NCBI GenBank assembly: GCA_944390735.1
Contig: CALXRL010000021.1
Span: 1-64,000, forward strand
Direction: 5' to 3'
DNA: 64,000 nucleotides
From: an uncultured Victivallales bacterium
GTDB lineage: Bacteria > Verrucomicrobiota > Lentisphaeria > Victivallales > UBA1829
The notes beneath the pieces were generated by a model. It had not been told where the DNA came from, searched no databases, and saw only the letters and a program-made list of their open reading frames with translations. Of the stretch, positions 60,650-64,000 are shown piece after piece. The number at the start of each line of letters is the position of its first letter. The stretch's first letter is position 1. The position numbers and the translations under genes are program-made.

Positions 60650-63631
60650 ATGAGCGAGTCCAGAACACCGGAGATCCCGGAACCGCCCACCGATACCATT
60701 TCCGGCATTGAGACGGTTCATCTGGATCTGGAAGGACTCTCCGGGAACACGGAAGCCGATCCCGGCACCCCTCTCAATCTGGAGAATCTGGAGCTGGATT
60801 CCGACGATGTGCTTTCCACGCTCACCCGGAAACCTCCGGAGAAATACAAGTTCCGCAAGAGCATCGGACACGGCGGCATGAAGGTCGTCATCCAGGTCAA
60901 GGACCGGGATACCACACGCGATATCGCAATGGCGATTCTTCCGGATGCGCAGTCGCGTCCGCGCCGGGATATTCTCCGCTTTATCGAGGAGGCGCGCATC
61001 ACCGCCAGTCTGGAGCATCCGAACATTGTTCCGGTTCATGATATCGGGGTGGACACGCACGGCTCCCCCTACTTCACCATGAAGCTGATCAAGGGGGAGA
61101 ATCTGGCTTCCGTGATCCGCAAACTGCAGGAGGGGGATCCGGATTATCTGGAAAATTACACTCTTGACAAACTGCTGCTGGTTTTCATCAAGATCTGCAA
61201 CGGCGTCGCGTTTGCCCATTCCAAGGGGGTTCTGCACCTGGATCTGAAGCCGGAGAACATTCAGCTGGGCGACTTCGGCGAGGTGATTATCATGGACTGG
61301 GGGCTGGCCAGAGTCATTTCGGAAAAGGATCCCGATGAGACGGAATCGCCGGAAAAGGAGTCCCCCGTTTTCGAAAACCGGACCAGCGACGGCATCCGGA
61401 AGGGAACCCCCGGCTATATGGCGCCGGAACAGGCGGCCGGGAAAAACAGCGAAAAGGATTTTCGGACCGATGTCTATTCCCTCGGTGCGATTCTCTACTC
61501 CATGCTGACGTTCCGGAATCCTCTGCGCGGCACCACGCTGAAGGAGATGCTGACGGAAACCGTCAACGGCATGATCGAGCCGCCGTCGAAGCGTGCGCCG
61601 GACCGGATTGTGCCCGGCGGTCTGGAGGCGGTGGTCATGAAGGCCATGGCGGTTCGTCCCGCCGATCGCTATCAGGGGGCCAAGGAGCTGCGGAACGATG
61701 TGCTGGCGTTTCTCAGCGGTCACGCGACCCATGCGGAGCGAGCCACCCCGTTCAAGAAGGCGCTGCTGTTTGCCCGGAGACATCGGACCACGGTGCTTTC
61801 GGTCTCCGTGATGCTCTTTCTTCTGCTGCTGACCGGACTTTATGCGATGCTGGAGTTTTCCCGTCAGCACGGGGACTGGATCCTGGCGTTTGAGCGGGAT
61901 TTCACGGCGCCGGATGCTGCGCTGAACGGAATCGCCTTTTACGACGGCACCTTGACAAAACCGGTTCCCCCGTGGACCCTTGCCGACGGCGGATTGAAAA
62001 TGCACCGCGGAGAGTGGCTCTGGCTGACCGATACCAGAATCAAGGAGAATGTGAGAATGGTTCTGGAGGTGTTCAGCGCATCGCCCGGCAATGCGTTTGA
62101 AGTCTGTCTGAACTCCCGGTTCGAACCGCTGACCGCGTGGTGGCATCTTCCCGGCGGATACGCGTTTCACACCTCCGGATATCGGGGGGCGATGGATCTG
62201 ATTTACAGAAATGAAAAAAGCGGAGCGCCCGAGATCGTTTCCGCCGCGGCATCCGGAATCCGGAACGGGGCGAGAAACCGTATTGAAATCGAACGGGTGA
62301 ATGAGAAACTTTCCGTTACGGTCAATGGAAGAGTGCTGTCGGCGGTGGATCTGTTTCCGCTGGCGGGACGGGAATATGAGCAGATCGGACTCCGGTCCTT
62401 CGGATCGGCGTCGGTGCTCTGTTCGATGGAGGTGTTCCGTCTGGCGCTGCCGGAGAAGGCCAGTCCAGTGATCGCAGGGGACGCGCTCGTCGAGACGCGC
62501 CATTTCGAGGATGCCATCGACAAATATCTCACCATCGCGGACGACTATCTCCGCGGCCCCGTCGCCGAGGAGGCGCTTGCCAAGGCCTATGCCACCGCCG
62601 CCGGGTCCATCGCGGACGAACAGAAGCGTTCGCAGATTCTGATCAATATCAAACGGCGCATCGCCTCCCGCTTTTCCACCTTTGCCTACCGGGAGAAAAT
62701 CCTGGAGATCGACGCCCTCATGCTCTGGCGCAGCGGAAACTGGAAGGCCTCCCTTTCGATCGTCGACGACATCTTCCAGCAGAATCCGAATACGGGGATC
62801 GTGAAAAACATTCTTCAGCTTCCGCACCGGCAGCTGCCCGATTACATCATTCCGGAACTGATGCGCAACCTCGTCCGCACGAAGGAGATTGCGCGTCTGA
62901 ACCTTTCCGGCTACGGAATCCGCGATCTGACTCCGCTTTCCGGTATGAAGCTGGTGTATCTGGACTGTTCCGACAATCAGCTGACCAGTCTGGCGGGGCT
63001 CGACGGAATGCCGCTGGAGTTTCTCGGGTGTTCCGGCAACCGGATCACGTCACTGGAACCGCTCCGGGGGGTGCCGCTGCGGACGCTGTACTGTCAGGAA
63101 AATCTGATTCAGGATCTTTCCCCGCTGGATTCCCGGACGCTCATCGAACTGAACTGTTCCTGGAATCGTCTCTCCTCGCTGGAGAGTCTGAGGGGCTTTG
63201 CGCTGGACCGGCTTTTCTGCCGTGGCAACGGGATCGTTTCACTGGATCCCCTGCGCGGAATGCCGCTGCAGCGGCTTGACGCGGGCGTGAATCCGATCTC
63301 ATCCGTGGAGGCGCTGCGCGGAATGCCGCTGGAGTTCCTGCGGCTCGATGCAACGAAGATCGCGGATCTCTCTCCGCTGCGCGGAATGCCGCTGGCGGTT
63401 TTGGGGTTGTACAACTGCGGGAACCTTCGGGATCTTTCGCCTCTTCTGGATCTGGGCACGCTGGAGATCCTGAGCATTTCGGAACATGGAACGGATCTTT
63501 CGCGCCTGAAGGCTCTGCCGGGACTGATTCTGATCACGTCGGAGCAATCCCTGCCGTTCGGCGGGGATTCCAAGCTGCGTGAAACCTGGCGGGAGCCGGA
63601 CCATGCCAAGCCGCTTCCCCGGAAAAAATAA
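60650..63631 (+). CDS. Membrane Ser/Thr kinase-like protein with altered active site and LRR-like repeats
   Basis: 993 aa. The kinase domain (about 65-355) has GHGGMKVVIQV (Lys77 in the glycine loop), IAMAIL where the usual VAIK lysine is Ala95, FIEEARIT (Glu114), HLDLKPEN instead of HRD (Asp198, Asn203) and DWG instead of DFG (216-218), then GTPGYMAPEQ. One membrane helix (380-402) leads to a beta-sandwich-like region (about 405-615), a helical repeat region, and at least seven 21-22-residue leucine-rich repeats (about 755-965) of the form LxPLRGMPLxxLxx. Lys77 matches the relocated lysine of WNK kinases, so it may still be active. The ribosome site is weak; the ATG at 60650 follows a strong hairpin. 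Confidence 0.85.
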   Translation: MSESRTPEIPEPPTDTISGIETVHLDLEGLSGNTEADPGTPLNLENLELDSDDVLSTLTRKPPEKYKFRKSIGHGGMKVVIQVKDRDTTRDIAMAILPDAQSRPRRDILRFIEEARITASLEHPNIVPVHDIGVDTHGSPYFTMKLIKGENLASVIRKLQEGDPDYLENYTLDKLLLVFIKICNGVAFAHSKGVLHLDLKPENIQLGDFGEVIIMDWGLARVISEKDPDETESPEKESPVFENRTSDGIRKGTPGYMAPEQAAGKNSEKDFRTDVYSLGAILYSMLTFRNPLRGTTLKEMLTETVNGMIEPPSKRAPDRIVPGGLEAVVMKAMAVRPADRYQGAKELRNDVLAFLSGHATHAERATPFKKALLFARRHRTTVLSVSVMLFLLLLTGLYAMLEFSRQHGDWILAFERDFTAPDAALNGIAFYDGTLTKPVPPWTLADGGLKMHRGEWLWLTDTRIKENVRMVLEVFSASPGNAFEVCLNSRFEPLTAWWHLPGGYAFHTSGYRGAMDLIYRNEKSGAPEIVSAAASGIRNGARNRIEIERVNEKLSVTVNGRVLSAVDLFPLAGREYEQIGLRSFGSASVLCSMEVFRLALPEKASPVIAGDALVETRHFEDAIDKYLTIADDYLRGPVAEEALAKAYATAAGSIADEQKRSQILINIKRRIASRFSTFAYREKILEIDALMLWRSGNWKASLSIVDDIFQQNPNTGIVKNILQLPHRQLPDYIIPELMRNLVRTKEIARLNLSGYGIRDLTPLSGMKLVYLDCSDNQLTSLAGLDGMPLEFLGCSGNRITSLEPLRGVPLRTLYCQENLIQDLSPLDSRTLIELNCSWNRLSSLESLRGFALDRLFCRGNGIVSLDPLRGMPLQRLDAGVNPISSVEALRGMPLEFLRLDATKIADLSPLRGMPLAVLGLYNCGNLRDLSPLLDLGTLEILSISEHGTDLSRLKALPGLILITSEQSLPFGGDSKLRETWREPDHAKPLPRKK

Positions 63632-63694
63632 TCTTTTGCGAAAAAGAGTCCGCCGGGGAAACGGAGGGCGGGAAAAAGCGGGGAGGGGGACTTT

Positions 63695-64000
63695 TCAGCA
63701 CGTCTCTTCGGTGTTCAGTTTTCTTTCGAGGGCTTCGAAAACGGTCTTCAGATCGTCAAAACGCAGTTCGGCATAACGGTCGAGCGGAGTCGGCTGCCGG
63801 TTGACGATCACAAGGGATCCACCCTGCTGCAGGACGAGTCGCGGAAGGCTCGCCGCCGGTTCCACGGTCAGGCTGCTGCCGAGGACCAGCATCAGATCGG
63901 TCTGCCGGAGCTCCTGCTCCGCGGAGATCAGCAGCGCGGAGTCGAGCGCTTCCCCGTAGAAGACAATATGCGGTTTGACCAGTCCGCAGCAGGACCCGCA
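63695..64000 (-). CDS. NAD-dependent protein deacylase, sirtuin (C-terminal part, runs off window)
   Basis: The frame is open to the edge at 64000. The visible C-terminal 101 residues start with CGSCCGLVKPHIVFYGEAL, the second zinc-cysteine pair and the GLxKPxxVxFGE motif of Sir2 proteins. LVLGSSLTVEPAA (GTSL-type NAD site) and VIVNRQPTPLD follow. The N-terminal half with the NAD-binding GAGxS motif and catalytic His lies outside. It removes acyl groups from protein lysines in the cytoplasm. Confidence 0.9.
   Translation of the reverse strand, partial: CGSCCGLVKPHIVFYGEALDSALLISAEQELRQTDLMLVLGSSLTVEPAASLPRLVLQQGGSLVIVNRQPTPLDRYAELRFDDLKTVFEALERKLNTEETC

Noticed and set aside
60650..62827. 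Long minus-strand frame opposite the second kinase
   Set aside because: Antisense shadow; the plus-strand frame has ordered kinase motifs, a membrane helix and repeats.
63020..63430. CRISPR-like regular DNA repeats
   Set aside because: The repeats are in frame and encode leucine-rich repeat units of the kinase, with no constant spacers.

Overview
The window reads as a moderately GC-rich chromosome segment of a Lentisphaerota bacterium (Victivallis-like). I infer this from three features. There are several pseudopilin genes of the [10 protein letters not shown] type with a C-terminal DGH box. There are Ser/Thr kinases with DLG or DWG instead of DFG. Many sugar-degrading enzymes sit beside AraC, LacI, GntR and ROK regulators. 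No rRNA, CRISPR array, integrase or transposase is visible.

Layout. At 1-3.7 kb lie a tRNA-Gly and a macA-macB type ABC exporter. RNase HIII (3.7-4.7 kb) converges on it. At 5.3-10.2 kb a carbohydrate-active enzyme and a pseudopilin are divergent from an AraC regulator. At 10.3-13.8 kb an operon encodes TatA, TatC, a Tat-exported DUF362 protein and a polyferredoxin with an internal twin-arginine segment. At 13.9-17.3 kb a radical SAM protein and two GT2 glycosyltransferases are followed by an AT-rich gap. At 18-24.3 kb come a U32 (RlhA-like) protein, an EamA transporter, a TPR-like membrane protein and a double-length PilT ATPase. At 24.3-28.3 kb an operon carries GntR, a pseudopilin and a GH71/GH99-like enzyme.

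At 28.4-36.7 kb there is a sugar-oxidation cluster: FAD protein, IlvD/Edd dehydratase, SDR, ROK repressor, metallo-beta-lactamase-fold hydrolase, DUF1116 protein and aldose epimerase. Its three promoters share one ATCA-N4-TGAT operator. At 36.8-39.7 kb are a Gfo/Idh oxidoreductase and a ThuA-like protein with a divergent AraC regulator. At 39.8-43.9 kb are O-acetylhomoserine sulfhydrylase, a Ser/Thr kinase and a stand-alone receiver. At 44.3-50.4 kb an operon carries LacI, a pseudopilin, a clan-A type glycoside hydrolase and an alpha/beta hydrolase. At 50.5-56.2 kb are a sialate-type O-acetylesterase, a GH2 beta-mannosidase and an AraC regulator. At 56.2-64 kb are cytidine deaminase, a BASS-type transporter, an SGNH lipoprotein, LL-diaminopimelate aminotransferase, a second kinase with LRR-like repeats and a partial sirtuin.

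How it fits together. Three separate loci each join a carbohydrate-responsive regulator, one pseudopilin and one secreted glycoside hydrolase. In two of them the regulator and pseudopilin genes overlap as ATGA. This repeated module is the main candidate for an undescribed system. Other strong signals are the Tat operon that seems to carry its own substrates, a kinase whose only plausible catalytic lysine lies in the glycine loop as in WNK kinases, the tandem PilT, and the shared operator of the sugar-acid cluster.
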